From Siccirubricoccus sp. G192 (GTDB taxonomy: Bacteria; Pseudomonadota; Alphaproteobacteria; Acetobacterales; Acetobacteraceae), in contig NZ_JAHREN010000001.1 in the NCBI RefSeq assembly GCF_019084075.1, positions 2,205,501 through 2,269,500 of the forward strand: DNA of 64,000 nt. Direction: 5' to 3'. Below, in pieces: positions 19,180-28,174 of the stretch (position 1 is the stretch's first letter; every line of letters begins with the position of its first letter). The translations under genes and the position numbers were made by a program. Under the pieces are notes generated by a model. It did not search any database. It saw only the letters and a program-made list of their open reading frames with translations, and was not told where the DNA came from.

Positions 19180-20361
19180 TCACAGGCCACTGCCCTGCGG
19201 CTGGGCGACGGCGCGGCGCGGGTGCCGCAGCGCCTGCGGCAGGCCCGGCATGCCGGCCAGCACCCAGACCGCGACCAGGCCCGGCGCCAGCGCGTTCAGC
19301 CAGATCAGCGGGATCATGCTGTTCTGCCGCGCCGCCAGGTTGCCGGTCATCAGCCCTACCGCCAGCAGCACGATCACCACGGCGATGCCGCCGAAGAGCC
19401 GGAACCCGCCGCCATGCCGGCGGAACTGGCCGGTCAGCGCCGTCGCCATGGCTACCAGCCCGAAGCCGAGCGCGTTCAGCGGCCCGGCCAGCCGCTGATG
19501 CGCCTCCGCCTTGAAGCGGCGGAGGTCGCGCTCGGGGATGTGCTCGGCCGGATCGGGGTGCAGCAGTTCGTCGATGGTGCGTTCCTGGGCGTTGCGATAG
19601 CGGTTCTCCTCGCCCCGCGCGGCGCGGGCGAGGTCGACGCTGTTCTCGCTGAAGCTGAGTACCGAGAGCCGGGTGGTGGCGGGCGTGCCGGGGGGCGAGC
19701 CGGGCGGCGGCGGCACCCGCTCCACCTGCTGCCGCTGGCCGTTCTCCAGCGTGACGCGCGGCCCCTGGGGGGTGACGGTGATGCGCCCGGCCTCGGCCAG
19801 GATGGTGATCGGGGCGCCGCGCTCCCGCGCGTCATGCACCAGGATGCCGCGGAGCGTGCCGTCGCGGTCGCGCAGCCGGGCATAGACCGTCAGGTCGTCG
19901 CCGACCGAGCTGAACACGCCTTCCTGCAGCAGGATCGCGGCCAGCTCGTTGCGGATCTCGAATTGCCAGGCGCGGAAGGCGGCCTGGCTGGCCGGCACCA
20001 TCCAGAGGTTCAGCGCGTAGCAGGTCCCCACCGAGATCAGCGCCAGCCCGATGGCCGGCCGCGCCAATTGCCACTGCGAGAGCCCGGCGGCGCGCATCAC
20101 CACCAGCTCCCGGTCGGTGGAGAACCGCACATAGACGAAGAGCGTCACCACGAAGGTGGTGATGGGCAGGATCACCGCGAAGAAGCTCGGCAGCAGCAGC
20201 CCGGTGAGCTCCACGAAGACCAGCAGCGAGAGGCCGCGGTCCAGCACCAGCTCGATGAAGCGGAGCGACTGGGTCAGCCAGACGAGCGCCGCCAGCCCGA
20301 CCGTGACGGCGAGCAGGGCGGCAACCAATTGGCGGAAGATGTAACGGTCGAGGCGGGTCAT
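19180..20361 (-). CDS. lptF: LPS export ABC permease LptF
   Basis: 393 residues from ATG 20361 (MTRLDRYIFRQLVAALLAVTV). It has the conserved RELVVMRAAGLSQWQLARPA coupling segment, a periplasmic domain and four C-terminal helices with LNALGFGLVAMATAL. It partners LptG in the LptB2FG transporter. As first gene of lptFGD, its promoter must lie in 20362-20559, opposite the divergent stress-protein operon. The very long frame extending to 21591 is antisense read-through and was not used. Confidence 0.94.
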   Translation of the reverse strand: MTRLDRYIFRQLVAALLAVTVGLAALVWLTQSLRFIELVLDRGLSLLVFVELTGLLLPSFFAVILPITTFVVTLFVYVRFSTDRELVVMRAAGLSQWQLARPAIGLALISVGTCYALNLWMVPASQAAFRAWQFEIRNELAAILLQEGVFSSVGDDLTVYARLRDRDGTLRGILVHDARERGAPITILAEAGRITVTPQGPRVTLENGQRQQVERVPPPPGSPPGTPATTRLSVLSFSENSVDLARAARGEENRYRNAQERTIDELLHPDPAEHIPERDLRRFKAEAHQRLAGPLNALGFGLVAMATALTGQFRRHGGGFRLFGGIAVVIVLLAVGLMTGNLAARQNSMIPLIWLNALAPGLVAVWVLAGMPGLPQALRHPRRAVAQPQGSGL

Positions 20362-20471
20362 TCGTTGCGGGCCTGGCGCTGCTGGCCTTGGAGGGCGGCA
20401 CCCTAGACCAAGGATGCCCCGACTGGAACCGCGAGGGCGGCCTGCTCGGCACCGGATCGCACCGGCCGCCT

Positions 20472-20496
20472 GGAACGGCCGCGCCTTCTGGCTGTT
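20472..20496 (+). promoter_or_regulatory. Possible EcfG (general stress) promoter
   Basis: GGAAC (20472-20476), a 16-base spacer and TGTT (20493-20496) match the alphaproteobacterial EcfG pattern GGAAC-N16/17-CGTT at eight of nine positions. It is about 63 bases before the start of the downstream envelope-stress genes, a sensible distance and a sensible regulon. One site only, no experimental support. Confidence 0.45.
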
Positions 20497-20559
20497 GTTG
20501 CCACGGCAGGTGCTGCCTGGAGGCCGACCAGGGCAACCGCCCCAATGCAGGAGCAGCGC

Positions 20560-21351
20560 ATGAGTGACGCCAAAGGGCCGGGCAGCCCGCCCCGCAATGC
20601 CAGCGGCAGCCCCGATGACGCGATACGCCAGGCGGGCAACGAGGTCCGCTCGGCCGCCGCCGGGATCGGTGCCGAGGCCAGGCAGGCAGCCGGAGCGCTG
20701 CGCGAGGAGGCCTCGCGCACCGTCGAGGAGGTGAAGGCGGAGGGCAGCAAGGTGGCCGAGGCGGCCCAGGAGCGCGCGCTCGGCTTCGCAGAGGAGCAGA
20801 AGAAGGCGGGCGCCGAGCAGGCGGAGGGCTTGGCCCGCGCCGTCCATCGGGCGGCGGACGAGTTGCAGGGCGCCTCGCCGCAGATCGCCCGCTATGTGCA
20901 TGAGGCGGCCGCCTCCGTGGACGGCATGGCCCGCGCGCTGCGCGACCGCAGCCCGGGCGAGCTGATGGGCCAGGTCGAGGATCTGGCGCGGCGCCAGCCG
21001 GTGGCCTTCTTCGGCGCGGCGGTGCTGGCCGGCTTCGCCCTGGCGCGATTCGCCAAGAGCTCGGCCGAGCACCAGCACCATGGGGACCACTGGGCGAGCC
21101 ATCGGGCGGAACTGGGCCACCAGGGCGGCATGGGCCGTTCCGGCGGCATGCAGGGCACCCCGGGGCATGGCATCGCCACGCCACGGCCAAGCGCCATGGG
21201 CGCGCCGGGCTGGGTGCCGGAAGGCGGGCAGCCGAAGGATGGCGCCATCCCGGCGGCGCGGCCGGCCACCATGGCCGCGGCGACGCTTGGCGGCGCCGGG
21301 GCGATGCCGGCGGCCGGCAACCGCAGCGGCCCGCAGGACCCGGTGACCTGA
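20560..21351 (+). CDS. Helical alanine/glutamate-rich stress-type protein
   Basis: 263 residues from ATG 20560, chosen because CAGGAG sits 6 bases upstream; ATG 20545 would add five residues. Residues 1-150 are long charged amphipathic helices (ARQAAGALREEASRTVEEV, AAQERALGFAEEQKKA). A short hydrophobic stretch VAFFGAAVLAGFALARF follows, then a Gly/Met/His/Pro-rich tail. It resembles 'nutrient deprivation-induced' proteins of rhizobia and Acetobacteraceae. With the next two genes it forms an envelope-associated operon. The biochemical role is unknown. Confidence 0.7.
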   Translation: MSDAKGPGSPPRNASGSPDDAIRQAGNEVRSAAAGIGAEARQAAGALREEASRTVEEVKAEGSKVAEAAQERALGFAEEQKKAGAEQAEGLARAVHRAADELQGASPQIARYVHEAAASVDGMARALRDRSPGELMGQVEDLARRQPVAFFGAAVLAGFALARFAKSSAEHQHHGDHWASHRAELGHQGGMGRSGGMQGTPGHGIATPRPSAMGAPGWVPEGGQPKDGAIPAARPATMAAATLGGAGAMPAAGNRSGPQDPVT

Positions 21352-21364
21352 AGAGGGAACGGCC

Positions 21365-21757
21365 ATGCCATCCGACAGCAACCGTTCGGTTCCGGAACTC
21401 TTCAGCAGCGTGGTGGGCCAGATCTCCACGCTGTTCCGCAAGGAGATCCAGCTTGCCCGTGCCGAGATGGGCGAGAAATTCGGCCAGGCGGCCGGCGCGA
21501 TCACCCCGCTGGTCGCGGGCGGCGCCCTGCTCTTCGGGGCGCTGATCATCCTGCTCTTCGCGCTGGAATCGCTGCTGGTCCATTTCGGCATCGCGATCGG
21601 CTGGTCGCGGCTGATCGTGGGCGTCGTCGCGGCGCTGGTCGGCTATGCGCTGCTGCACAGCGGCCTGTCCAAATTGAAGACATCCAACCTCATGCCCGAA
21701 CGCACCGCCGAGCAGCTCTCGCGGGATGCGCAGGTGGCGAAGGAGCAGGTACGATGA
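21365..21757 (+). CDS. Holin-X (PF07332)-like membrane protein
   Basis: 130 residues with LFRKEIQLARAEMGEK, then two hydrophobic helices (VAGGALLFGALIILLFALES and SRLIVGVVAALVGYALLH). This is the pattern of the phage-holin-named 'Actinobacterial Holin-X' family, which in proteobacteria sits beside DUF3618 proteins and is probably not a phage lysis protein. GAGGGAAC precedes the ATG by a few bases and its stop overlaps the next start (ATGA). Confidence 0.75.
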   Translation: MPSDSNRSVPELFSSVVGQISTLFRKEIQLARAEMGEKFGQAAGAITPLVAGGALLFGALIILLFALESLLVHFGIAIGWSRLIVGVVAALVGYALLHSGLSKLKTSNLMPERTAEQLSRDAQVAKEQVR

Positions 21758-22974
21758 GCGGCAGTGCGACAGACCCGGGCGACCGTTCCAGCGCCGAGAT
21801 CGAGCGCGAGGTGGAATCCACGCGGGCCCGCCTCACCGGTACGCTGGAGGAGTTGCGCGATCGCGCCTCCCCCGGCCAGCTCTTCGAGCAGGCGCTGGAC
21901 TACATGCGCGAGTCCGGCGGCTCGGAATTCGCCCGCAACCTCGGGCGGCAGGTGCGCGACAACCCGATGCCGCTGCTGCTGATCGGCGCCGGGGTGGGCT
22001 GGCTGATGCTCTCCGGCAATCGCCCGGCGAGGCGGAGCAACGGCGACTACTACCAGCGCGCCCTGCCGGCGCCCGACTATGCCAGCCGCGGCTACCAGGG
22101 CGGGAACTACCGGGGCGCCGCACGGGTCTATGGCGGCGAGGCGGATGGGCCATCGCTCACCGAACGCGCCGCCAATGCCGCGGGCGAGGCGAAGGACCGT
22201 GTCGGCGAGGCGGCGGAGGGGTTGCGCGACAGCCTGGCCGGCGCCGCCGACCGGGCCGGCGAGATGGCGGGCCAGGCCTATCGCTCGGTCGCGGATGCCG
22301 CCTCCGGTGCCGCCGACAGCATGGGTTCCGCCGCTGCCTCCGCCGCGGAACGGGCGCGGATGGCCGGGCATGATGCGCGGGAGGGCATGGGCCGGCTCGG
22401 CGACAGCATCGGCTCCGCCACCGCCTCCGTTGCGGAACAGGCCAGGACGGCCGCGCATGATGCATGGGAGGGCATGGACCGCCTCGGCGACAGCACCCGC
22501 CAGGGATTGGGCTGGCTGATGCGCGAACAGCCGCTGGTGCTGGGCGCGATCGGACTGGCCCTCGGCGCCGCGGTGGGCGCCCTGCTGCCGGGCACCGAGA
22601 CCGAGGACCGGCTGATGGGTGAAACCCGCGACGACCTCGCGGAACGGGCCAAGGCCACCGCGCAGGAGGGCTACGAGCGGGTGAAGGAAACCGCGGGCGA
22701 GCATCTCGAACAGGCCAAGGACCGGCTGGGCGGCGACAACCTCTCGCTGGGTCGCGTCGGCGAGGCGCTGGGCGAGGCGGCCAAGGAGGCGCGCGAAGCA
22801 GTGCATGACGTGGTGCGGGATGCCGCCGGCGAGGCGAAAAACGCCCTCGGCAGCGGCGACGATGCGACGCCCCGCCCCGCGGAACAGGCTGGCCAACCGC
22901 ACCGGACGGGCAGCCCCGGCACGGCGCCCGACGCGGCGCCCACGCCGAACCCGACCCGGCCCGGCCCGGTCTAG
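21754..22974 (+). CDS. DUF3618-domain membrane-associated protein
   Basis: 406 residues. The N-terminal IEREVESTRARLTGTLEEL is the DUF3618 signature, followed by one hydrophobic segment (PMPLLLIGAGVGWLML). Residues 130-330 form an alanine-rich coiled region with internal repeats (AAASAAERARMAGHDA / ATASVAEQARTAAHDA), a second hydrophobic segment VLGAIGLALGAAVGALL, and a charged tail. It probably scaffolds or protects the inner membrane under stress together with the previous two proteins; this is inference from context. Confidence 0.75.
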   Translation: MSGSATDPGDRSSAEIEREVESTRARLTGTLEELRDRASPGQLFEQALDYMRESGGSEFARNLGRQVRDNPMPLLLIGAGVGWLMLSGNRPARRSNGDYYQRALPAPDYASRGYQGGNYRGAARVYGGEADGPSLTERAANAAGEAKDRVGEAAEGLRDSLAGAADRAGEMAGQAYRSVADAASGAADSMGSAAASAAERARMAGHDAREGMGRLGDSIGSATASVAEQARTAAHDAWEGMDRLGDSTRQGLGWLMREQPLVLGAIGLALGAAVGALLPGTETEDRLMGETRDDLAERAKATAQEGYERVKETAGEHLEQAKDRLGGDNLSLGRVGEALGEAAKEAREAVHDVVRDAAGEAKNALGSGDDATPRPAEQAGQPHRTGSPGTAPDAAPTPNPTRPGPV

Positions 22975-22985
22975 CCCGGCACCGT

Positions 22986-23019
22986 CCCGGCTGGAGCCGT
23001 CCCGGTGGTTCCAGCCGGG
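22986..23019. terminator. Hairpin between convergent genes
   Basis: CCCGGCTGGA (22986-22995) pairs perfectly with TCCAGCCGGG (23010-23019) in the 71-base gap between the convergent DUF3618 and FAD-oxidase genes. It probably ends transcription from one or both sides, although neither side has a T-run. Confidence 0.45.
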
Positions 23020-23045
23020 GCGGCGGGTCCGCCTTGGCCTGGCGT

Positions 23046-24497
23046 TCAGCCGCCGGGCAGCACCTTGCCCGGATTCATCAGCGCCTGCGGATCCAGCGCT
23101 GCCTTGATCCGCCGCATCACGTCCAGCTCCGCCCCGCCGCGCCAGAGCGGCATCATGTCGGGCTTGAGCCGGCCAACGCCATGCTCGGCGGAGAAGCTGC
23201 CGCCGAGGTCGCGGACTACCTCGTTCACCGCATCCATGATGTCATGTCCGCGGGCGAGGAACTCGGCCGGGTCCATCCCCTCCGGCTGCTCCAGGTTCAT
23301 GTGGATGTTGCCGTCGCCGAGATGGCCGAAGGGCACCGGGCGGCTGCCGGGGATCAGCCGGCGGCAGGCTTCGGAGGCGCGGCGGATCAGCTCGGGTGCC
23401 TTGCTGACCGGGACGGAGACGTCGCTCTTCACCGAGGCGCCCTCGCGCTTCTGCGCCTCCGGGTGCTCCTCGCGGATGCGCCAGAGGGCGGCGCGCTGCG
23501 CCTCGCTCTCGGCCACCGCGGCGTCCAGCACCTCGCCCGCCTCCAGCGCCTCCTCCAGCACGGATTCCAGCAGGGGGCGCAGCCCCGCATCGGGGCGGGA
23601 GGAGGCGAGGTCCACCAGCACGTAATGCGCGGCCCGGGTCGCCACCGGCAGGGTCACGCCCTCGATATGCCGCACGGCGAAGCCCACGCCGGCGCCGGAC
23701 ATGTATTCAAAGGCGCGCACCGCGCCCTCGTCGCGGTCCCGGAAGCGGCGGAACAGCGCCAGCGCCGCATCCTCGTCGGCCACGGCGCAGAAGGCGACCT
23801 CCGTCTCGCGCGGGCGGGGGAACAGCCGCAGCACGGCGGCGGTGATGAAGCCGAGCGTGCCCTCGGCGCCCACGAACAGGTGGCGCAGCGCATAGCCGGT
23901 ATTGTCCTTCCTGAGCCGCCGCAGGCCGTTCCAGACCTGGCCGTCCGGCAGCACCACCTCCAGCCCCAGCATCAGCTCGCGGGCATTGCCGTAGCGCACC
24001 GTGGTATTGCCGCCGGCATTGGTGGAGAGCACGCCGCCGATCGTCGCCGTGCCCTCGGCGCCGAGGCTCAGCGGAAACAGGCAGCCCGCCGCCGCTGCCG
24101 CCTCCTGCGCCGCCTTCAGCACCAGCCCGGCCTCGGCGGTCATGGTCATGTCCACCGGGTCGAGGTCGCGGATGCGGTTCATCCGCGCCATGGAGACCAC
24201 GATCTGCCCGCCCGCCTCATCCGGCGTGGCGCCGCCCACCATCGAAGTATTGCCGCCCTGCGGCACCAGCGGCACGCCGGCCTCAGCGCAGAGCCTGACC
24301 GCGGCCGCCAGCTCGGCGGTATCGGCCGGGCGCAGCACGCAGGGGGTGCGGCCCTGGTAGAGGTTGCGCCAATCCACGAGATAGGGCGCGAGATCGCCGG
24401 GCTCGGTCAGCAGCCCGCGCGGGCCGAGCAGCGCGGCGAGGCGGCTGAGCAGGGGAGCGGGCAGGGGGGTGGCAGGGGCGGTTTCGGTGCGGGACAT
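23046..24497 (-). CDS. FAD-binding oxidoreductase, D-2-hydroxyacid dehydrogenase (GlcD/D2HGDH-like)
   Basis: 483 residues. The PCMH-type FAD domain spans roughly residues 40-220 (LVPQGGNTSMVGGATPDE, SLGAEGTATIGGVLSTNAGG, GAEGTLGFITAA). The C-terminal FAD-oxidase domain contains PFGHLGDGNIHMNL, whose histidines bind the metal and substrate carboxylate in D-lactate and D-2-hydroxyglutarate dehydrogenases. It oxidises a D-2-hydroxyacid to the 2-oxoacid and passes electrons to an acceptor. ATG 24497 is preceded by AGGA. The precise acid is not determinable. Confidence 0.88.
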   Translation of the reverse strand: MSRTETAPATPLPAPLLSRLAALLGPRGLLTEPGDLAPYLVDWRNLYQGRTPCVLRPADTAELAAAVRLCAEAGVPLVPQGGNTSMVGGATPDEAGGQIVVSMARMNRIRDLDPVDMTMTAEAGLVLKAAQEAAAAAGCLFPLSLGAEGTATIGGVLSTNAGGNTTVRYGNARELMLGLEVVLPDGQVWNGLRRLRKDNTGYALRHLFVGAEGTLGFITAAVLRLFPRPRETEVAFCAVADEDAALALFRRFRDRDEGAVRAFEYMSGAGVGFAVRHIEGVTLPVATRAAHYVLVDLASSRPDAGLRPLLESVLEEALEAGEVLDAAVAESEAQRAALWRIREEHPEAQKREGASVKSDVSVPVSKAPELIRRASEACRRLIPGSRPVPFGHLGDGNIHMNLEQPEGMDPAEFLARGHDIMDAVNEVVRDLGGSFSAEHGVGRLKPDMMPLWRGGAELDVMRRIKAALDPQALMNPGKVLPGG

Positions 24498-24583
24498 GGC
24501 GGGAGAGTCCTGCGGAAGCCGGCCGGGGTCAATTTCCTGTCGCGATGCGTGACGGCCGCGGGCCGATCCGGCATAGGAAAGGC

Positions 24584-24949
24584 ATGGCCCGGCGCGTTCC
24601 TCCCATCCTGACCCATCTGCTGGCCCTGCTGCTGTGCCTGCAGTGGGGGATGGCCTTCGGGCATTGCCTGGCGCCACTCGGCCAGGGCGCGGGCCTCGGC
24701 CTCGAGATCTGCACCGCGGAGGGGCTGCGGACCCTGCATCTGGAGGAAGGCGAGCCCCCGGCACCGGGCGAGGCGGCGCATGACGCCTGCCCGGTCTGCC
24801 CGGCCGCCGCGGCCCCGGCCCCGCCCGTCCCCACCCTGCCGCCGGCGCCGGTCGCCTATGCGGCATTCCTGACGCCGCCGATCGCCGGCCTGCCGCCCGC
24901 CCCGGCGCGCGCGCCGCCGCAGCAGCCCCGCGCCCCTCCTGCCGCCTGA
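24584..24949 (+). CDS. DUF2946-like secreted protein before TonB receptor
   Basis: 121 residues from ATG 24584, with TAGGAAAGGC directly upstream; an earlier ATG (24545) lacks this. The signal segment ILTHLLALLLCLQWGMAFGH is followed by HDACPVCPAA, the HxxCxxC motif of DUF2946, and a Pro/Ala-rich tail. DUF2946 proteins often sit beside TonB-dependent receptors and are suspected copper or metal-binding proteins. It ends 50 bases before the receptor start and is probably co-transcribed. Confidence 0.7.
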   Translation: MARRVPPILTHLLALLLCLQWGMAFGHCLAPLGQGAGLGLEICTAEGLRTLHLEEGEPPAPGEAAHDACPVCPAAAAPAPPVPTLPPAPVAYAAFLTPPIAGLPPAPARAPPQQPRAPPAA

Positions 24950-24998
24950 CGACCACCGCGCCGCAAGCCGCGCCCCCCGTGTCGTTCAGGAGAGTCCC

Positions 24999-27102
24999 AT
25001 GCCACCCCATCCCCGCGCCCCGCGCGGCATCACCCTGCTTGCCCTGGCCGCATCGCCGGCGGCCCTTGCGCAGCCCGCGCCCATCGCCACCGAGCCCGTC
25101 GCCACGCTGCCGGCCATCGAGGTCACGGGACAGCGCCCCGAGGCCCTGACGGCACCAGGGATCGAGGCGCAGCGCCGCGCGCTGGAGCAGACTCCGGCCG
25201 CCGTGCGCTTCGTGGACGGGCGCGCCTTCGCCAACCGCTATGCCTTCACCCTGCGTGACATGCTGGCGGATACGCCCGGGGTCTTCGTGCAGAACCGGTA
25301 CGGCCAGGAATTGCGGCTTTCGGTCCGCGGCTCCGGCATCGGCCGCGGCTTCCACCTGCGCGGCGTCGAGGTGCTGCAGGACGGCATCCCGGTGAACCTG
25401 GCCGATGGCAGCGGCGATTTTTACCAGATCGACCCGCTGGCGGTGCGCAGCGCCGCGGTCTATCCGGGCGGCAATGCCCTGGCCTTCGGCAGTTCCACCC
25501 TGGGCGGCGCGATCAATTTCGTCACCCCCACGGCGCAGACCGCCGAGGCGCCGAACATCCTGCGCGCGGAGGGCGGCACATTCGGCACGTGGCGGCTTTC
25601 CGGCCAGGTCTCGCGCCAATGGGGCGACTGGGACGCGCTGGGCAGCGCCACCGTGGCGCATGCGGATGGCTGGCGGCAGCATTCCCGCAGCCAGTACGAG
25701 CAGTTCAACGCCAATATCGGCTACCGCGTCTCGGAGAATATCGAGACGCGCTTCTATGCCGGCGGCTATATCGTGCGGCAGCAGCTTCCCGGTTCGCTCA
25801 GCCTGGAGGATGCGCTGCACAACCCGCGCATCGCCAGCGCCGCGGCGCTCTCCGGCAACCAGGCGCGCAACGTCTGGGCGGAGCGCTTCGCCAACCGCAC
25901 CAGCATCACTACGGAATATGGCCGCTTCGACCTGGACAGCTGGTTGATCCACAAGCGGCTCTATCACCCGATCTTCCAGGTGATCGACCAGGACGGGCTG
26001 ACCTGGGGCGCCGCGCCGCGCTTCAGCACGAGCTTCGACCTGGCGGGGCTGCGCAACGACCTGGTGGTCGGGACGCGCTACTTCGCCGGCAGCAACACCG
26101 CCCTGCAATACGTGAACCTGCATGGCTCGCGCGGCCAACAGACGCTGAATTCGCGGCAGAATGCGCAGAACTACGAGGCTTTCGCCGAGAACCGGCTCTG
26201 GCTGCTGCCGGAATGGGCGCTGGTCGCCGGCGCCAAGATCTTCCGCAACGAGCGGGACTACGAGGATCTCGGCCGCGGCCTGTCCTCCAGCCGTGGCGCC
26301 GTCTCGCTCGGCCGGACCTACGACGGCTTCAATCCGCGGCTGGGCGTGCTGTGGCAGCCGCGGCCGGAGGTGCAGGCCTTCGCCAACATCACCCGCAGCG
26401 CCGATGTGCCGGATTTCACCGACCTCACCCAGACCCAATCCGGCGGCGCCACCGGCTTCGTGCCCTTGCAGGCGCAGCGGGCCTGGACCGTGGAGGTCGG
26501 CACCCGCGGCCGCTTCGACCGCTATGGCTGGGACGTGACCCTGTTCCGCTCCAATATCCGCGGGCAATTGCTGCAATCCACCACCGACCCGAGCATCCCC
26601 GCCAGCACCTTCAATGCCGGCCTCACGGTGAACCAGGGCGTGGAACTGGCCGGGCGGGTGGAATTGGCCCGTGACTTGGCGGGTGAGGGGGACCGGCTGA
26701 CGCTCGGCCAGATCTGGACCTTCAACGACTTCCGCTTCCGCGGGGACCGGCAATATGGCGGCAACCGCATCGCCGGCCTGCCGCCGCATGTGCTGCGGAC
26801 CACGCTCTCCTACACAAGGCCGGAGGGTTTCTTCGTGACGCCGGTGCTGGACTGGGTGCCGCAGGGCGCCTGGGCCGACTACGCCAATACGCTGCGCGCG
26901 CCCGCCTATGTGAAATTCGGGCTGGAGGCCGGGCTGACCCTGGCGTCCGGTGTCTCGGTCTTCCTCGATGCGCGGAACCTCACCAACAAGCGTTATGTCA
27001 GCGACCTCTCCACCATCACCGATGCGCGGAGCGTCGGCAGCGCGGTCTTCTATCCGGGGGGAGGGGCGGAGCGTGTATCTCGGCACGCGGGTGAGTTTCT
27101 AG
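24999..27102 (+). pseudogene. TonB-dependent outer-membrane receptor, frameshifted at the last codons
   Basis: Start ATG has AGGAG 6 bases upstream. A signal peptide ends near AALAQ; the TonB box/plug region follows (AIEVTGQRPEA; LRDMLADTPGVFVQNRYGQE; GRGFHLRGVEVLQDGIPVN; STLGGAINFVTPT), then a 22-strand-type barrel. The end should read FYPGEGRSVYLGTRVSF with TAG at 27100-27102. An extra G in a G6 run (27056-27061) shifts the frame 15 codons early, abolishes the terminal Phe and reads into the MOSC gene. The corrected length is about 700 residues. It takes up a metal chelate or cofactor; the DUF2946 neighbour hints at copper or iron. Confidence 0.85.
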
Positions 27103-27113
27103 GAGCAGCGCGG

Positions 27114-27656
27114 ATGCAGGGGATCGTGGCGGCGGTGTGCCGCGGCGTGACGCATGATTTCAGCAAGCCGGTGCGGGACGCCATCTGGCTGGTGCCGGGC
27201 CTGGGGATCGAGGGCGACGCGCATCTGGGCGCCAGGGTGCAGCACCGCTCCCGCGTGGCGCGCGACCCGACCCAGCCCAATCTCCGCCAGGTGCATCTGC
27301 TGCATGAGGAACTGCATGCGGAATTGCGGGCCGCCGGCTTCGCCGTCGCGCCCGGCGAGATGGGCGAGAATGTCACCACGCGCGGCCTCGGCCTGCTGGG
27401 CCTGCCGGCGGGCACGCTGCTGCATCTCGGCGAGACCGCGGTGGTGGAGGTGACGGGGCTGCGCAACCCGTGCCGCCAGCTCGACCATTTCCGGCCGGGG
27501 CTGATGGCGGCGGTGCTGGGCCGGGACGCCCAGGGCCGGCTGGTGCGGAAGGCCGGCATCATGGGGATCGTGCTGGCCGGCGGCGTGTTGCGGCCGGGCG
27601 ACCCGATCGAGGTCCGTCTGCCGGCGGCGCCGCACCGGGCGCTGGAACCCGTTTAA
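27114..27656 (+). CDS. MOSC-domain protein
   Basis: 180 residues from ATG 27114, with AGGAG 8 bases upstream. GLGIEGDAHLGARVQHRSRVARD, LHEELHAELRAAGF, PGEMGENVTTRG and the conserved cysteine in TGLRNPCRQLD are the MOSC (molybdenum-cofactor sulfurase C-terminal) signature. Such proteins carry sulfur or bind molybdenum cofactor and occur in the YiiM/YuaD group. It overlaps the convergent ChrA gene at the stop codon. An apparent in-frame fusion to the receptor is caused only by the frameshift at 27056. Confidence 0.88.
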   Translation: MQGIVAAVCRGVTHDFSKPVRDAIWLVPGLGIEGDAHLGARVQHRSRVARDPTQPNLRQVHLLHEELHAELRAAGFAVAPGEMGENVTTRGLGLLGLPAGTLLHLGETAVVEVTGLRNPCRQLDHFRPGLMAAVLGRDAQGRLVRKAGIMGIVLAGGVLRPGDPIEVRLPAAPHRALEPV

Positions 27657-28174
27657 AGAAAGACCAGCCCCAGCACCGCGCCGCCCGCCAGGACCCAGAG
27701 CGGGCTGTAATCCGTCCGCCAGACGAAGACCGTGGAGATGGCCACCACGACCAGCGGCAGCACGCCATGGCCCTGCGCCGCCTGCGCCATGGTGACGCCG
27801 GCGGCCAGGATCAGCCCGATCGCCACCGGCACCAGCCCGGCCTGGGCCGGCTTCAGCCAGGGGGCGCCGCGCAGCCGCTGCGTCAGCCCGGCCATGCCCC
27901 AGGCCAGCACCGCGGAGGGCGCCAGCATGCCGAGCGTCGCCATCGCCATCCCGGCGCCGCCGGCGATCCGCCAGCCCATGACGCTGGCCACCAGGATATT
28001 CGGCCCCGGTGCCGCCTGCGCAAGCGCATAGAGCTGGGCGAAGGTGGCGTCGTCCAGCCAGCCGCGCAGTTCCACGACCTGCCGGTGCATCTCCGGCAGC
28101 ACCGAATTGGCGCCGCCCACCGCCACCAGCGACAGGATGGAGAAGGTGGCCAGGATCTGCAGCAGCAGGGTCAT
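27653..28174 (-). CDS. Chromate transporter ChrA-type, second half-size subunit
   Basis: 173 residues from ATG 28174, which overlaps the upstream stop (ATGA). ILSLVAVGGANSVLPEMHRQVV and LYALAQAAPGPNILVASVMGW match the ChrA family motif, and about five hydrophobic helices follow. With the upstream gene it makes a split (short-chain) ChrA pair that together equals one long ChrA. The family exports chromate or a related oxyanion across the inner membrane; the real substrate here is unknown. Confidence 0.85.
   Translation of the reverse strand: MTLLLQILATFSILSLVAVGGANSVLPEMHRQVVELRGWLDDATFAQLYALAQAAPGPNILVASVMGWRIAGGAGMAMATLGMLAPSAVLAWGMAGLTQRLRGAPWLKPAQAGLVPVAIGLILAAGVTMAQAAQGHGVLPLVVVAISTVFVWRTDYSPLWVLAGGAVLGLVFL

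Noticed and set aside
20545..21351. Start at ATG 20545 for the stress protein
   Set aside because: The Shine-Dalgarno CAGGAG lies inside this extension and is correctly spaced for ATG 20560.
21365..21757. Prophage holin
   Set aside because: The Holin-X name is historical; the gene is embedded with DUF3618 and stress-type proteins and no lysis genes are nearby.
24950..24998. Cobalamin or other riboswitch before the TonB receptor
   Set aside because: The gap is only 49 bases and shows no B12-box or conserved fold.
23046..27086. 1346-residue minus-strand frame
   Set aside because: Only residues from 24497 downward are the FAD oxidase; the upstream part is antisense to the DUF2946 and TonB receptor genes.
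24999..27656. TonB receptor-MOSC fusion protein
   Set aside because: Created by one extra G at 27056-27061; both genes have their own proper ends and starts.
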